A stretch of 64,000 bases of DNA from Ureaplasma urealyticum serovar 8 str. ATCC 27618 (GTDB lineage Bacteria; Bacillota_I; Bacilli_A; Mycoplasmatales; Mycoplasmoidaceae). Below are positions 35,586-51,437 of the stretch, in pieces (position 1 is the first letter of the stretch; each line of letters starts with the position of its first letter). The stretch is taken from NCBI RefSeq assembly GCF_000169535.1, contig NZ_AAYN02000002.1:62001-126000 (forward strand). The letters are read 5' to 3'. The position numbers were made by a program, and so were the translations under genes. The notes below the pieces were generated by a model. That model saw only the letters and a program-made list of their open reading frames with translations. It did not search any database and was not told where the DNA came from.

Positions 35586-36593
35586 TTATTTGTGGCAATA
35601 ATATAAAAATTCCTCAGGATTTCTTAATTGACCAAACTTGTGAGCTTGTTGTTTCTTTTTGTAAAATAGTTCAATGATTGCATCCAATAAAAATCTTTTT
35701 CTTAAAATTGGTGCTATAAATTGTACATATAATGCTCCAAGCACGCCAAAAATTAATAATAATGAGTTAATTACATATGTTCCTGCAAAACTAAATTGTG
35801 GTGCCCGTGCTGATTCTGTACTAAAACGAATTACACCATAAAAGAAGAAATACGACATTGAAACAAAACCAATTTTTAATTGCTTAATGTATGATAGTCC
35901 AAAGTAGATAAAGACAAAAACAATTACATTGAAGAATGATTCATATAAGAATAATGGTTGATAAATTGTAAATAAAGTTTTATCACCTTCAATAAAGTAA
36001 TGTTTCATACCCTCAAAAACAGCAGGCATTGCTTTTTTTAATCATTGCAAATCATTAACAGTGCTTTCAGCACCAAAGATTTCACCATTAATAAAATTAC
36101 CCCAACGACCTAAGGCTTGACCAATTAAAATTGTAGGAATAATCGCATCAGCATAAATTCACATGCTAGGTTGACGAATAATAACATTACCATCAGCATC
36201 AAGATCACGAACATGATATTTAGGCATCCGCAATATTAGTGGAAAATAAATCGCAGCACTTAGTACACCAGCAATAACCCCACCTTGAATCGCTAATCCC
36301 CCATTTCTAAAATCAAAAAAATCTTTAGCATCACCAATTGCTAACGATCATAAACGAGCACCAATAATTGTCATTGGAATTGCTAAAAAAATGTAATAAA
36401 AACCTGGGTCATAAGGTACTTTATAGTGAAATTTTAGACGTAAACTATAAGTTAATATAGCAAGCAAAAAACCACAAACAAAAATGATTCCATATCAATA
36501 TATATTAAAGTTGCTTCCTATACTAAAAGCAATTCGATGTGCAACAACATCATTAATTAGCGTGCTTTCTGGATTAATAATTTCTAATTGCAT
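35586..36593 (-). CDS. lgt: Prolipoprotein diacylglyceryl transferase
   Basis: The gene encodes 335 aa, ATG at 36593 next to the hprK stop. It has seven or so membrane helices. The blocks [12 protein letters not shown] and the family signature [13 protein letters not shown] are present with the conserved Arg, Asn and Glu. A C-terminal [11 protein letters not shown] segment holds another conserved Arg. Lgt attaches diacylglycerol to the lipobox Cys of prolipoproteins, so it processes the many lipoproteins seen in this window. The last 40 residues are a basic tail that is longer than usual. Confidence 0.93.
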
Positions 36594-38471
<1,878 letters not shown>

Positions 38472-38500
<29 letters not shown>

Positions 38501-39032
38501 AATCTTCACCAATCGCTTCTAATGCAGCTAAAGCGCCTTTTATAATAGCTGGTTTAATTATAACCAATTCATCGATCTTAAAATTTGATAAGACGTATTG
38601 ATCTAATTTTGCGTGTGGATCTTTTCCAATTCCTACACGTATTCGTTTAATCTCTTCAGTTTTTAAAAGATTTATGATATTTTTAATTCCATTTTGCCCA
38701 CCAGATGAACCTTTTTTTCGTAATTTTATTACACCTAGTTTTGTGTCAACATCATCATAAATAACAATTAAGTTCTTAATAGGAATGTCATAAAACTTTA
38801 ACATTTTACTAACAAATTCACCACTTAGATTCATATAAGTTGTTGGTTGACAAAAAAATACAACACAATTGTTATAAATTGTTTTAGCGAACATTCCATT
38901 AAATTTTGAATTATCTAAAAAAAGATTAAGTTTATTGCAAATTTCATTAACTACCATAAAACCAGCATTATGTCTTGTTTTTGCATAATTTGAACCTGGA
39001 TTGCCTAATCCAACAATTAAATATTTTTCCAC
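38472..39032 (-). CDS. pth: Peptidyl-tRNA hydrolase
   Basis: The coding region shows [20 protein letters not shown], the family start with the catalytic His, then a [12 protein letters not shown] block and VIYDDVD. I chose the GTG at 39032, giving 186 aa and the usual Met-x-Lys-Tyr-Leu beginning. A longer frame opens at GTG 39056 but adds eight untypical residues. Pth releases tRNA from peptidyl-tRNA that has dropped off ribosomes. It is the first gene of the pth-tilS-hprK-lgt-trxB-whiA unit and overlaps the inferred tilS start. Confidence 0.93.
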
Positions 39033-39109
39033 ATTTAATACCCACAATATAAACACTTAATGTTCATAATTTTCTTCAATAGCATATTATATTATAGATA
39101 AATTTTAAG

Positions 39110-39118
39110 TTATGCACA
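39110..39118 (+). promoter_or_regulatory. DnaA-box-like nonamer upstream of dnaN
   Basis: TTATGCACA differs from the consensus TTATCCACA at one position. It lies in the AT-rich divergent gap between pth and dnaN. A weaker near-match (two mismatches, minus strand) lies at 39061-39069. A single box can occur by chance. Confidence 0.3.
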
Positions 39119-39218
39119 TTTAAACACCTAATAATAATATTTATAATTAAAATAAAACAAATAAAAATTAAAATATATTTTTGAAAAGCACAAGATTTTT
39201 TTTTAATTTTATATCTTT

Positions 39219-39224
39219 TATAAT
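39219..39224 (+). promoter_or_regulatory. Possible -10 box for dnaN
   Basis: A TATAAT hexamer lies 36 bases before the dnaN start. No good -35 box is seen, only a T-rich stretch. Confidence 0.4.
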
Positions 39225-39259
39225 ATTAATAATGAAAATACAAAGGTTATAAATCAACA

Positions 39260-40399
39260 ATGGAAGTTTTTGTCTCTATAAAAAAGTTAATTGAAGCAAT
39301 GAAATTTAGCACAACCATTGCGAATACAAATAATGCAAATGCTTTATTATTAGGTGTTTTAATTGAAGTTAATGAAAATAAGATTACTTTTAAAACAACA
39401 AACAATCAAGTTAGTGGTTATAAAGAAATTAGTGATGGATTTGAATACTTTAGTAGTGGAAAAATTTTAGTTACAGCTAAAATCCTTTTAGGATTGATTT
39501 CTAAACTTAAAGATAAATCAGTTTTATTAAAACAAGTTGATACAAATATTTTATTGATTAAAACTGAAAACTTTGAAACACAAATTAATACCATGAATAT
39601 TGAAAGTTTTCCAAGTTTAAATTTTAGTTTAGAAGATTATGTAAAAATTAGTTTGCCACACCAAATCATGCAAGAAATTAATGCAAAGGTTTTACCTAAT
39701 GTTTTAAATAGCCAAGGAATCGAAAAGATCCAACCAATTTCAGGTGTGCTAATTGATACTGAAACACTAGATAATCAATTAATTGCCATTGGTACAGATA
39801 AGATTAAAGCTTCATGTTTAACTAAACCTTATTTAGGTGAAAAGTTTAAATTTATCATTTCTTATTCAACAATGAAATTAATTATGGAAGTTTTAAGAAA
39901 TGTTGAATATAGTAATAATCAGATTGTTGATTTTTATGTTCGTAACAAAAGTCTTGTTTTTAAAGTTAATGATGCAATTTTACAAACGCGAATGATTGAT
40001 GGTGTTTATCCAAATGTTTATTCAATTTTTAATGAAACAAATGAAGAAAAAAACTATGTTTTTGATCGTCGTTTACTAATAGAGATTATTGAACGTGGTA
40101 TGAATATTGTTATGCAAGAGCAAAATCCTAAAATTAGCATTAAAATTGAAAATAACGAAGCAGAAATTAGTTTAACAACTTTTGAAATTGGCAATATGAA
40201 AGAAAAAATGCCAATTATTAATTTAAGCAATGCAAATGTTGAATTTATTGTTAATCCTAGTTTATTAGCTCATGTTTTAAAAAACTTTGAAAACAATGAT
40301 GTTACTTTTAAGGTTAAAGATGAAATTTTGCGTCCTATTATTTTTATCGATGCAAAAGATCTTGGATTTAAGCAAATTTTATCAAGAATAAAAAATTAG
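39260..40399 (+). CDS. dnaN: DNA polymerase III beta clamp
   Basis: The gene encodes 379 aa, a normal size for the sliding clamp, with three similar domains of about 125 residues and no TGA. The C-terminal end, IIFIDAKDLGFKQILSRIKN, stands where the usual PMRL-containing tail binds clamp partners. The clamp forms a ring on DNA and keeps polymerase attached. dnaA, normally next to it, is not upstream; instead pth is transcribed away from it. The yaaA-gyrB-gyrA genes follow. Confidence 0.93.
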   Translation: MEVFVSIKKLIEAMKFSTTIANTNNANALLLGVLIEVNENKITFKTTNNQVSGYKEISDGFEYFSSGKILVTAKILLGLISKLKDKSVLLKQVDTNILLIKTENFETQINTMNIESFPSLNFSLEDYVKISLPHQIMQEINAKVLPNVLNSQGIEKIQPISGVLIDTETLDNQLIAIGTDKIKASCLTKPYLGEKFKFIISYSTMKLIMEVLRNVEYSNNQIVDFYVRNKSLVFKVNDAILQTRMIDGVYPNVYSIFNETNEEKNYVFDRRLLIEIIERGMNIVMQEQNPKISIKIENNEAEISLTTFEIGNMKEKMPIINLSNANVEFIVNPSLLAHVLKNFENNDVTFKVKDEILRPIIFIDAKDLGFKQILSRIKN

Positions 40400-40449
40400 A
40401 AAAACATTTAATTTTTTGTAAAATTAAACTAACAATAAAATTAAAATAA

Positions 40450-40475
40450 TGCTTGTATTTACAAGTGTTTTTGTG
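40450..40475 (+). terminator. Probable terminator after dnaN
   Basis: ATGCTTGT and ACAAGTGT pair with G-U bonds around an ATTT loop, followed by T residues. It is small and may be leaky. Confidence 0.5.
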
Positions 40476-40500
40476 TCAATTTTTAATATTTTATATATGT

Positions 40501-40506
40501 TATAAT
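40501..40506 (+). promoter_or_regulatory. Possible -10 box for the yaaA-gyrB-gyrA unit
   Basis: A TATAAT hexamer lies 34 bases before the S4-domain gene, with TTGTGT upstream at 40471 as a poorly spaced -35 candidate. Confidence 0.35.
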
Positions 40507-40539
40507 AAATATGTAATTATTACAAAATATTAAAGGTTT

Positions 40540-42724
<2,185 letters not shown>

Positions 42725-42742
42725 AATTGAGGTGGATAAATT

Positions 42743-45277
42743 ATGGCGTTAAAAAAACCAAAAAAAAGTCGTTTAACAACCGAAGAAATTAAGCAACAAT
42801 TAGAAGGTTCAACGATTAAAGAACAATCAATTACAAAAGAAGTTGAAACATCATTCTTAGATTACTCGATGTCTGTAATTGTTGCACGTGCTTTACCTGA
42901 TGTACGTGATGGATTTAAACCTGTGCATCGAAGAGCATTATTTGCTGCTTTCGAAAATGGAATGACACACGATAAACCCTATAAAAAATCTGCGCGTTGA
43001 GTAGGGGATGTAATTGGAAAGTACCACCCTCATGGGGATCAAGCCGTTTATCAAACGATTGTAAGAATGGCGCAAGAATTTTCAATGCGTTATTTACTAG
43101 TTGATGGTCATGGTAACTTTGGGTCAATTGATGGTGATAGTGCAGCTGCGATGCGTTATACAGAAGCGCGATTGTCAAAAATTTCTTATGAGTTATTAAA
43201 ATACATTGATAAAGAAACAGTTGATTTTGTACCTAACTATGATGCGTCAGAACAAGAACCAAGTGTTTTGCCATCAGGTTTTCCAAATTTATTAACAAAT
43301 GGAACAACAGGGATTGCTGTTGGGATGGCAACAAACATTCCTCCACACAATCTAACTGAAGTTTGTCAAGCAATTAAAGCTTATGCTAAAAACCATGATA
43401 TTAGCATTCCTGAAATTATGGAACATCTAAAAGGACCCGATTTCCCAACAGGTGCTGAAATTTATGGTGATAGTGGTATTATTAACTACTTTAACACAGG
43501 TCGTGGTTCAGTAACAATTCGTTCAAAATATGAAATTGAAGATATTGGACAAGGGCGTGTAGCGATTGTTGTAACAGAAATTCCTTATATGGTTAATAAG
43601 GTTAATCTAATTGAAAAAATTGTTGAATTAGTAACAAATAAACAAATTGAAGGAATTTCTGATCTACGTGATGAATCAAGTCGTGATGGAATTCGAATTG
43701 TAATTGAAGTTAAACGTGATGTTATTCCTGAAGTATTATTAAATAAATTATTTAAAACAACAGCTTTACAAACAAACTTTAGCGTAAATAATTTAGCTTT
43801 AGTGAATGGTGTGCCAATGGTATTAAACATTAAAGAAATGATTAAATACTATTTTGAACACCAAATTGAAGTTTTAGTAAGAAGAACAAAATTTGATTTA
43901 CGAAAAGCAAAAGAGCGAATTCACATTGTTGAAGGTTTAGTAATTGCTGTTAATAATATCGATGAAGTAATTAAGATTATTAAAGCATCAGGTGATGATG
44001 ATATTGCTTCAAAAGCTTTAATTGCACGTTTTGGTTTAACAGAATTACAAACAAAAGCAATTCTAGAGATGCGTTTACGTGCATTAACAGGATTAAATAT
44101 TGATAAACTAAAAAAAGAATATGAGGATTTATTGCTAATAATTAAAGACTTAGAAGATATTTTAGAAAACTATGATCGTCAAGTTAATATTATTTGTGAA
44201 AACCTAGATTATTTAATTGAAAAATTTGGTGATGAACGCCGTACAGAAATTATGTATGGTGTTAGTTCACATATTGACGATGAAGATTTAATACCAGTTG
44301 AAGATATTGTTGTAACAATGTCAAAACGTGGTTATTTCAAACGTTTACCAATTGATACATACAAAAATCAACGTCGTGGCGGTGTTGGTGTTCAAGGATT
44401 AAAAACATACGAAGATGATGATGTTGAAAAAATCTTGGTTGCTAATACCCACACTGACTTACTATTCTTTTCTGATTTAGGTCGTGTTTATCGATTAAGA
44501 GGTCATGAAGTTCCATTAGGTTCACGTCAATCAAAAGGAATTCCGGCAATTAATTTCTTACCAATTGAAAAAAGTGAAAGCATTTTAACTATTTTACCAA
44601 TTGATAATTACGAACAAGGTTCATTATTCTTTACTACAAGTAAAGGAATTATTAAACGAGCAAATCTAAGTGATTTCGAATCAATTCGTGCAAATGGAAA
44701 AATTGCAATTACTTTAAAAGAAGGGGATAAACTATTCTCAGTAATGCAAACACTTGGTAATGATGAAGTCTTTATTGGAGCATCAAATGGTAATGTAATT
44801 CGTTTCAATGAAAATGATGCACGAGAAATGGGACGAATAGCAACCGGTGTTAAAGGAATTAATTTAGAAGATGATGAATATGTTGTAGGAACAGGTTTAT
44901 CAAGCCATGGTGAATACGTTCTAGCTGTTGGCTCTAAAGGTTTAGGTAAATTAACAGATATTAATGATTATCGTTTAACTAAACGTGGAGCAAAAGGTGT
45001 TAATACTTTAAAAGTAAATGATAGAACAGGTAATTTAGTAAGTATTAAAGTTGTTAATCGTGATGAAGAAGCTTTAATTATTACAACTAGTGGAAAAGTT
45101 ATTCGTTTATCAATTCAAGATATTAGTGTTATTGGAAGAAACACATCAGGCGTTAAATTAATTTCATTAGAAAATAAAGAAGAAGTGAAATCAATTGCTA
45201 TCTTTAAAAAAGAAGAAATTGATGATAATGATGATGAACAACAAACATCACATGGAAATGAGCATAATTTAGAATAA
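42743..45277 (+). CDS. gyrA: DNA gyrase subunit A
   Basis: The gene encodes 844 aa, with the start preceded by GAGGTGG. The breakage-reunion domain carries [10 protein letters not shown] (residues 95-104) and the active Tyr in AAMRYTEAR. The C-terminal domain of six beta-pinwheel blades includes the gyrase-specific box [10 protein letters not shown], which separates GyrA from ParC. The two positions that mutate in quinolone resistance (Ser83 and Asp87 in E. coli) are Gln100 and Gln104 here. The acidic tail is Asp/Glu-rich. It follows gyrB by 18 bases and the two are co-transcribed. Confidence 0.96.
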
Positions 45278-45283
45278 AATACA

Positions 45284-45341
45284 ATAAAAACTACTTTTAA
45301 AAAATGAAGTTATACTTTGCTTTTGTTAAAGTGGTTTTTAT
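45284..45341 (+). terminator. Weak terminator after gyrA
   Basis: AAAAACTACTTTTAA and TTAAAGTGGTTTTTA can pair with G-U bonds but are separated by about 25 bases. Confidence 0.4.
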
Positions 45342-45386
45342 TGTCTATGTTAATCCTAATTGTTTGTTTGAAAGGATATAAAAACA

Positions 45387-45857
45387 ATGAATGTGGCTTT
45401 AGAATTAATTAATTTGTTAAAAGAAAAACGTTTGAAATTAAGTGTTTGTGAATCAGCGAGCTGTGGTGCTTTATCATCATCAATTGGTGAGGTTCCAGGA
45501 GCTTCAAGTGTTTTTGTAGGTGGTTTTATTAGTTATAGTAATGAAGTAAAAATCCAAATTGTTGGTGTTAGTGAAAAAACTATTTTAAAGTATGGTGCTG
45601 TTTCTGAACAAACTGCTAAAGAGATGTGTTTGCAAACAAATCAAAAATTTAATACTGATATTGCGATTTCAATTACAGGTAATGCTGGTCCGCAAGGAAG
45701 CGAAAACAAAGAAGTTGGTTTATTCTATATAGGAATTGCAATTAAGGATTTTGCAATTGTAAAAAAAGTAATTTTAAATTCAAGTGAACGCACTTTTAAT
45801 CGTTTTTCAATTGCTTGAGAAGCTATTAGTTATTTAATTGAGTTAATAAAAAAATAA
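45387..45857 (+). CDS. pncC: Nicotinamide-nucleotide amidase (CinA C-terminal domain only)
   Basis: The gene encodes 156 aa through one TGA. It has the CinA C-domain blocks VCESASCGALSS, GASSVFVGGFISYSNEVK, YGAVSEQTAKEM and ISITGNAGPQG. The large N-terminal molybdopterin-like domain of full CinA is absent. Family members of this length deamidate nicotinamide mononucleotide for NAD recycling. It is followed by recA, as is cinA in many bacteria. Confidence 0.9.
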
Positions 45858-45897
45858 ATTTTTACTAATTCTTTAAATAGGATAGGTGAATAAATTT

Positions 45898-46899
45898 ATG
45901 AAAGAAAACGATAAGCTTGAGAAGTTAGATCCAATTGCAACACTTGAAGCAAAGTTTGCCAAATCAACTTATTTTATTGCTGATGAAATTAAGAATGAAA
46001 AAGTTAGCGCAATATCAACAGGATCAATTCATATTGACCAAATAACAGGAATTAATGGTATTCCAGTTGGAAAAATTACAGAGATTTATGGTAATGAATC
46101 ATCTGGAAAAACTACCATTGCTTTACAAACAATTGCTGAGTGTCAAAAAAAAGGTGGTACAGCAGTTTTATTAGATCTTGAAGGTTCGTTTGATCTTAAT
46201 TATGCTAAGAGTTTAAAAGTTGATTTAACAAAATTAATTATTACGCAACCACAAACAGGCGAACAAGCTTTTGATATGATTGAAACTTTAATTAAAACAA
46301 ATTCAATTGATTTAATAGTTGTTGACTCAGTTGCTGCGATGATTCCAGAAAGCGAATATCAAGCAAATATGAGCGAAGCATTAATGGGAGCCCATGCTCG
46401 TTTAATGTCAAAAGGCTTGCGAAAAATTCAACCATTAATGAATAAAAGTCAAACAGCAATTATTTTTATCAATCAATTACGTGAAAAAATTAATGCTTTT
46501 TTTGGTAATCCTGAAATGACAACAGGTGGTAAAGCTTTAAAGTTTTATGCTAGTTTAAGAATTGAAACAAGAAAAGCCGATTTAATTAAAGAAGGTATTA
46601 ATAAAATTGGAATTAAAACTAAAGTAACAACTGTTAAAAATAAATTAGCACCACCATTACAAACATGTTTTATTGATGTATTTTTTGGTCATGGTTTTGA
46701 TTATGATAATGAAATTATTGATTTTGCAATTCAATATGGCATTCTTAAAAAGAATGGTTCTTGGTTTTATTTTGATGATAATAAAATAGGTCAAGGGCGT
46801 GAACAATTAAAAAACACATTATTAAAAAATAATGAACTTTTTACACAAGTTTCAGAAAAAACTTTAGCATTTGTTAACAATGAAAAAATTAATCAATAA
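45898..46899 (+). CDS. recA: Recombinase RecA
   Basis: The ATG-initiated frame has 333 aa; an in-frame GTG at 45886 would add four residues, but the GATAGG ribosome site suits the ATG. The P-loop is GNESSGKTT, the Walker B strand is [10 protein letters not shown], and [12 protein letters not shown] and [12 protein letters not shown] loops are present. The family usually has GPESSGKTT, so Asn for Pro is a small change. The usual acidic C-terminal tail is short. RecA drives strand exchange and repair. Confidence 0.95.
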   Translation: MKENDKLEKLDPIATLEAKFAKSTYFIADEIKNEKVSAISTGSIHIDQITGINGIPVGKITEIYGNESSGKTTIALQTIAECQKKGGTAVLLDLEGSFDLNYAKSLKVDLTKLIITQPQTGEQAFDMIETLIKTNSIDLIVVDSVAAMIPESEYQANMSEALMGAHARLMSKGLRKIQPLMNKSQTAIIFINQLREKINAFFGNPEMTTGGKALKFYASLRIETRKADLIKEGINKIGIKTKVTTVKNKLAPPLQTCFIDVFFGHGFDYDNEIIDFAIQYGILKKNGSWFYFDDNKIGQGREQLKNTLLKNNELFTQVSEKTLAFVNNEKINQ

Positions 46900-46934
46900 T
46901 AACTTGTAATATAATTATTATTGGTGATATAAAG

Positions 46935-48356
46935 ATGGGTTATTTAATAGCATTTATTATATTACTAATATTATTTGTATTGTTGATTACCATTGTTCCA
47001 GTTGTAATGGTAGTTTATCTTAAGAAAAAACAACTGAAATTAGCACTTGTTCCTAAAAGTCAAACTTCTTTTAAAAAAGCTATTCAAAAAAGCAAAGATT
47101 TAGAAGAAGAGTGCGAAGATTTAAATAATAAAAATAATGAATTAAAAAAAACAATTAGCGATCAAAATTTACAAATTGATTTACTTAAAAAAAGTAATGA
47201 AAATTTTTTATTAAACGCAACAAGTTTAACAGCTGAACAAGCTAAAAAAGAACTTTTTAATTTGTTGAAAATAAAATTTAAAAAAGAACTCGCACAAGAC
47301 TATGCCAAAATTAAGCACGAATTTAATGAAGCTCAAGAAATTTATGCCCAAAATATTTTAGTTGAAACAATGGAACAAATTGCTGAACCTTTAATTGTTG
47401 AAAGGTCTTTATTTAACATTGATATTGTTGATGAAAACCTAAAAGGAAAAATCATTGGTCGTGACGGCCGTAATAAAGCAGTTTTTGAAAATGAAGGTGG
47501 AGTAGATTTAATTGTTGATCGTCAACAACCAATTGTGGGAATCTCAACTCCAAACCCAATTCGACGAGAAATCGCACGAATTGTTATGCAAAAATTGATT
47601 GATTCAAAAAATATTGATATTAATCGTATTGAATTGCTTTTTAAAGAAGAACGTGAAAAGTTTGAAAAAAAAGCATTTGAAATTGGTAAAAATGTTGCTG
47701 AACAAACACTTGGTTTTTTTGATTTACCAGAAGGAATTTATCCTTACATAGGAAGAATGAAATTTCGCAATTCATATGGTCAAAATATATTATCACACTC
47801 ATTAGAAGCTGCTGAGTATGCTGAACGAATCGCAAAATTAATTAATATTGATCCTATAAAGGCTAAAAAAGCCGCCTTTTTTCATGATATTGGGAAAACA
47901 ATTGATTTTGAAAGTAATTTAGATCATGTAGAAGCAGGTTTATTGATTGCTAAAAAATTTAATTTAGATGACTATATTTATAATGCAATTGAATCACATC
48001 ATAATAAAGTAATTCCAACAACAATTTATGGTGCATTGGTTAAAATAGTTGATACATTATCAGCGGCTAGACCAGGTGCACGTGTTAATTCTTATGATGA
48101 ATATTACAATCGTGTAAAAGAACTTGAAGCCATATGTATGCGTTTTGATGGTGTTAAAAGTGCTTACGTTATTAAATCTGGGCGACAATTACGTGTAATT
48201 GTTGACTCTAATTTAGTAAGTGATGAACAATTAGATTTATTAAGTCATGAGATTAAAACTGCAATTGAAGAAAGTGATTTATTAGCAAACTATAAAATCA
48301 AAATTGTCTTAATTAAAGAAAAAAGGATTTCAATCGAAACAAATATTATTGGATAG
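46935..48356 (+). CDS. rny: Ribonuclease Y
   Basis: The gene encodes 473 aa. An N-terminal membrane helix (about 4-28) is followed by a coiled-coil Lys/Glu region (about 30-150). A KH domain has GKIIGRDGRN. The HD domain shows HSLEAAEYAE and the catalytic FHDIGK, then SHHN. RNase Y starts mRNA decay by endonucleolytic cutting at the membrane. It is a single gene with a clear terminator. Confidence 0.95.
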   Translation: MGYLIAFIILLILFVLLITIVPVVMVVYLKKKQLKLALVPKSQTSFKKAIQKSKDLEEECEDLNNKNNELKKTISDQNLQIDLLKKSNENFLLNATSLTAEQAKKELFNLLKIKFKKELAQDYAKIKHEFNEAQEIYAQNILVETMEQIAEPLIVERSLFNIDIVDENLKGKIIGRDGRNKAVFENEGGVDLIVDRQQPIVGISTPNPIRREIARIVMQKLIDSKNIDINRIELLFKEEREKFEKKAFEIGKNVAEQTLGFFDLPEGIYPYIGRMKFRNSYGQNILSHSLEAAEYAERIAKLINIDPIKAKKAAFFHDIGKTIDFESNLDHVEAGLLIAKKFNLDDYIYNAIESHHNKVIPTTIYGALVKIVDTLSAARPGARVNSYDEYYNRVKELEAICMRFDGVKSAYVIKSGRQLRVIVDSNLVSDEQLDLLSHEIKTAIEESDLLANYKIKIVLIKEKRISIETNIIG

Positions 48357-48368
48357 TATGAAAATACA

Positions 48369-48401
48369 AAAAGAAGCAAAATAACCTTGCTTCTTTTTTT
48401 A
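48369..48401 (+). terminator. Terminator after rny
   Basis: AAAAGAAGCAA (48369-48379) pairs with TTGCTTCTTTT (48387-48397), followed by a run of T. Confidence 0.85.
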
Positions 48402-48431
48402 TTTTTATAAACAGTTAAATTTTTATAAAAA

Positions 48432-51386
48432 TTACTCTACTGAAGGCAATTTAGTAATTAGATTTTGTGGATTTTCAGCAATAGGTTCCATTTCATCATG
48501 CACTAAATCAACACGAATTTCTTTTGTTTTAATAAGTTTAATTTCTTCGCCATAAGGGACAGCAAGCCCCCTTGGTTATTATCACCATCTGGAATACATT
48601 TAAATTCAATACGAGGTCTAAAAGAATAAGTTTTAGTTTCCTCATTTAATTTAAGTACATCATCTTCATTTTTTTTCTTATTAAACACATAAGTTAAGAT
48701 AACATAATAATTAGCATTCAAATTTTTATTAGGTTTAAAAAACAATATAAACCCAAAACCTTTATTTAAACTATAAAATGGTCAATTATTACTAAAAGTC
48801 ATATTTACTTTTGGCTGTTTAGGATTATCATAAATTAGCGAAATACCTGTTATTTTAGGTGTAGGCTCACCTATTTTTATTGATTATCCATAAATGTCAT
48901 CATAATCATCAACTGTTTCACGACTAATTATTTTATTATTAATCATTCATGAGTCAACATAATAACTATTTTTGGGATATAAAATTTTATTATTATATTC
49001 ATTAAGATCTAAACCTTGTTTATCATAATTAATTTTAATTTGATCTATATCAAAAACTAAATCTATTTCATTAGAAATATTTGGATTAGGATAAATAACT
49101 TATGTCGGATTTAATGAAAAAATATTTTCATCAATTCCACTTATATTATCATTGTGTAAATTTATTTTATATGATAATGGATTTTCATTTTTAGCTACAT
49201 TTGAATCATAAAATCCCACTCTAATTATTAATTTATTATAAACTGGATCATAAACATCCTCAATGGTTCTAGTACCTGAAGGAATTTTAAAAATAGCTTT
49301 ATGATCTTCTTTTAAAAATAATTCAACTGCTGATTGATCATTACTAACTATAGTAATTTTTTTAATAATATATTTATGTTCTCTTAAAAATCTAGGAAAA
49401 GTCTTTTCATCAATAGCTAAAAGTAATCGATTTTTACCAAATTTAATTTTTTGATCATAAGGATTAAAATAAAAATCAATTATCGATTATCTGATAAAGT
49501 TAATTTAACTTTATTAATATTAAATATATTGATTTTTATCAAGTGGTTAATATTTAAACATAATTGTGGAACAACATCACTAGGATTAACATCATCAATG
49601 GATTTGTATTTAGGGAATTAAAAACGAAATTTTTATCAAAAATATAATTAATATCAATAGGAATTCCTATTGTCGATTGAACATTCTTAACAATTGGTGC
49701 AGTAGAATCTAATTCAAACTTCATTAATCGATTTTGTATATTGCTATCATCATATGTAAATTTTTTAATTTTAAGAATGTGTTTATTAGCTAAATCTAGT
49801 TCTTTTTGTTTAATATTTTCTTTTAAAACTTGTAAATCATTATTAATAGTTAATGATTTAATTTTAAAAACTGGATCTGATAAAATTAGATCTTGTAATT
49901 GTTTGTTATTAACTACATCAAAAATAATTTCTTTATTATTAACATCAAATTTAACTGATGGTAATGAAATTGATTGCTTAGTTTTAGTTGATATAAGTTC
50001 AATATTAGCAATTAATTCGTTTTCTTTAAAATTATATTCATTAACAAAACCATCATATTTAAGTTTTAATTGCTTTGGTACACCATCATCACTAATAATT
50101 TGTGCATCTACAATGTTAGCACTTGTTAATAATGAAAAAGTTGTTGGAATTAATAAGTGTGTTGGTTTTTGATTATCAATTGAGACATCTAATTGCAAAC
50201 CACTCGGTTTATAAACTTTTTCATTAATTTCAAAATTTTTATCATTTATTATTAATTTTGAAATGAAATATTCATCGTCATCTAATTGATTAAGTGCACC
50301 AGCTTTAAACTGGCCTACGATTTTGATAATTGTTTTCTTATTTTGATTACTATCAAATCAATTAAATCGATCTTTTAATGGTTGAAATTTGAAAATTTTA
50401 TTAGTTTTTTTATTAGTAAGTTCAATTTGAACATCAACATTTTCTAAATTAAAAGCATTAGTATTAGGTACGTTTAAAAGTTTAATTTCAACTTGGGCTT
50501 CATGTTTTTAATCAAACTAAATTGCACACTTTTTTCAACAATTTTAATTGCTTCATCTTGACGTGGTTTTTTAATTTCTAATTCAGTATTTTAATTACAT
50601 CATTTAAAGTAATTTCATTATTATTTAGTGTTAATTTAGATATGCTATAATTACCTTCTTCTAGATTAGATAACTTACCATTTAATGTATTAAATGCTTC
50701 ATCATATTTTAATTAACTCACTAAAATAAGTGTTGTTGCACCTTTTTTAATCACTTCTAAACTAAAGACTTTTTTATTAACGTAAGCTAATTCTACTTTG
50801 ACAAAAATTAATGAAACCTTTACTTCATTTTATTTAGTTGGATCTTTTTTAAAAGCAACACTTTTTACAATAGCTTCATCTTTTTTAACTGGAGGTTTAG
50901 GCTGTGGTTTTGGGATTGGCACAGGAGTTGGTGGAATTGGATTTGGTTTTGGCTCATCGAGTTCTAAATGTGCAAATTCAATTAACATTTCGTTTGTTTT
51001 AATAATTTTCACTGGTACAAACTCATGATTTGAGTTAATGATAATTGTTTGATTAACTTGTGGTTGTCGTGGTAAACGAATATAAATATGATTATTTTAA
51101 TAATTGGTTTTAAATTAACATTAAAGCCAACTCTTTGATTTAAATCATTAATAATACTTGTTGAAAAAAAGGACTTTTTCTAATTTTGTTTTATCATCAA
51201 TACTTAAATCATCAAATTGATAACAAACATAATAATCATCATTTTTCGTTTTAAAAAAATGTTTTAAAACTTCAAGTTTATACTTTATTTTATTTTGTGA
51301 ACACGAAAAAAGTAAGCTAGCAGTTGGCATCATTGTTAGCGAAGTAATTGCTCAACGCAATAAAGATTTTTATTTTTAAATTTCAT
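48432..51386 (-). pseudogene. Decayed large surface lipoprotein gene (DUF1410-like repeats)
   Basis: On the minus strand, coding-like blocks follow one another over about 2.9 kb but change frame many times and contain isolated TAA codons (for example 49100-49102 and 48884-48886). The 5' end (ATG 51386) leads, after one frame change, into a lipoprotein signal with the box LLFSC. Next come a Pro-rich stretch (about 50830-50960) and then repeated beta-rich segments with patterns such as KIKSLTIN and KNITIVSN-like strands separated by about 150 residues. The longest intact block is 49554-50198. Such repeats resemble the DUF1410 surface proteins known from Ureaplasma, as recalled from memory. The neighbours have no such errors, so this looks like true decay rather than poor sequence. 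No other gene is seen here. Confidence 0.65.
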
Positions 51387-51437
51387 AATTTTTAAGACAA
51401 TAAAATCAATAAATCGAACGATATACTTTAATTTTAT

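Noticed and set aside
42915-43178. His/Gln-rich minus-strand frame
   Set aside because: It is antisense to the highly conserved gyrase A active-site region.
45886-45897. GTG start for recA
   Set aside because: The ribosome site GATAGG overlaps this GTG; it suits the ATG 12 bases later better.
49741-50172. A 143-codon plus-strand frame within the decayed lipoprotein region
   Set aside because: The minus strand carries the recognisable beta-repeat pattern; the plus frame has no motif and is Leu/Ser-rich as expected of an antisense shadow.
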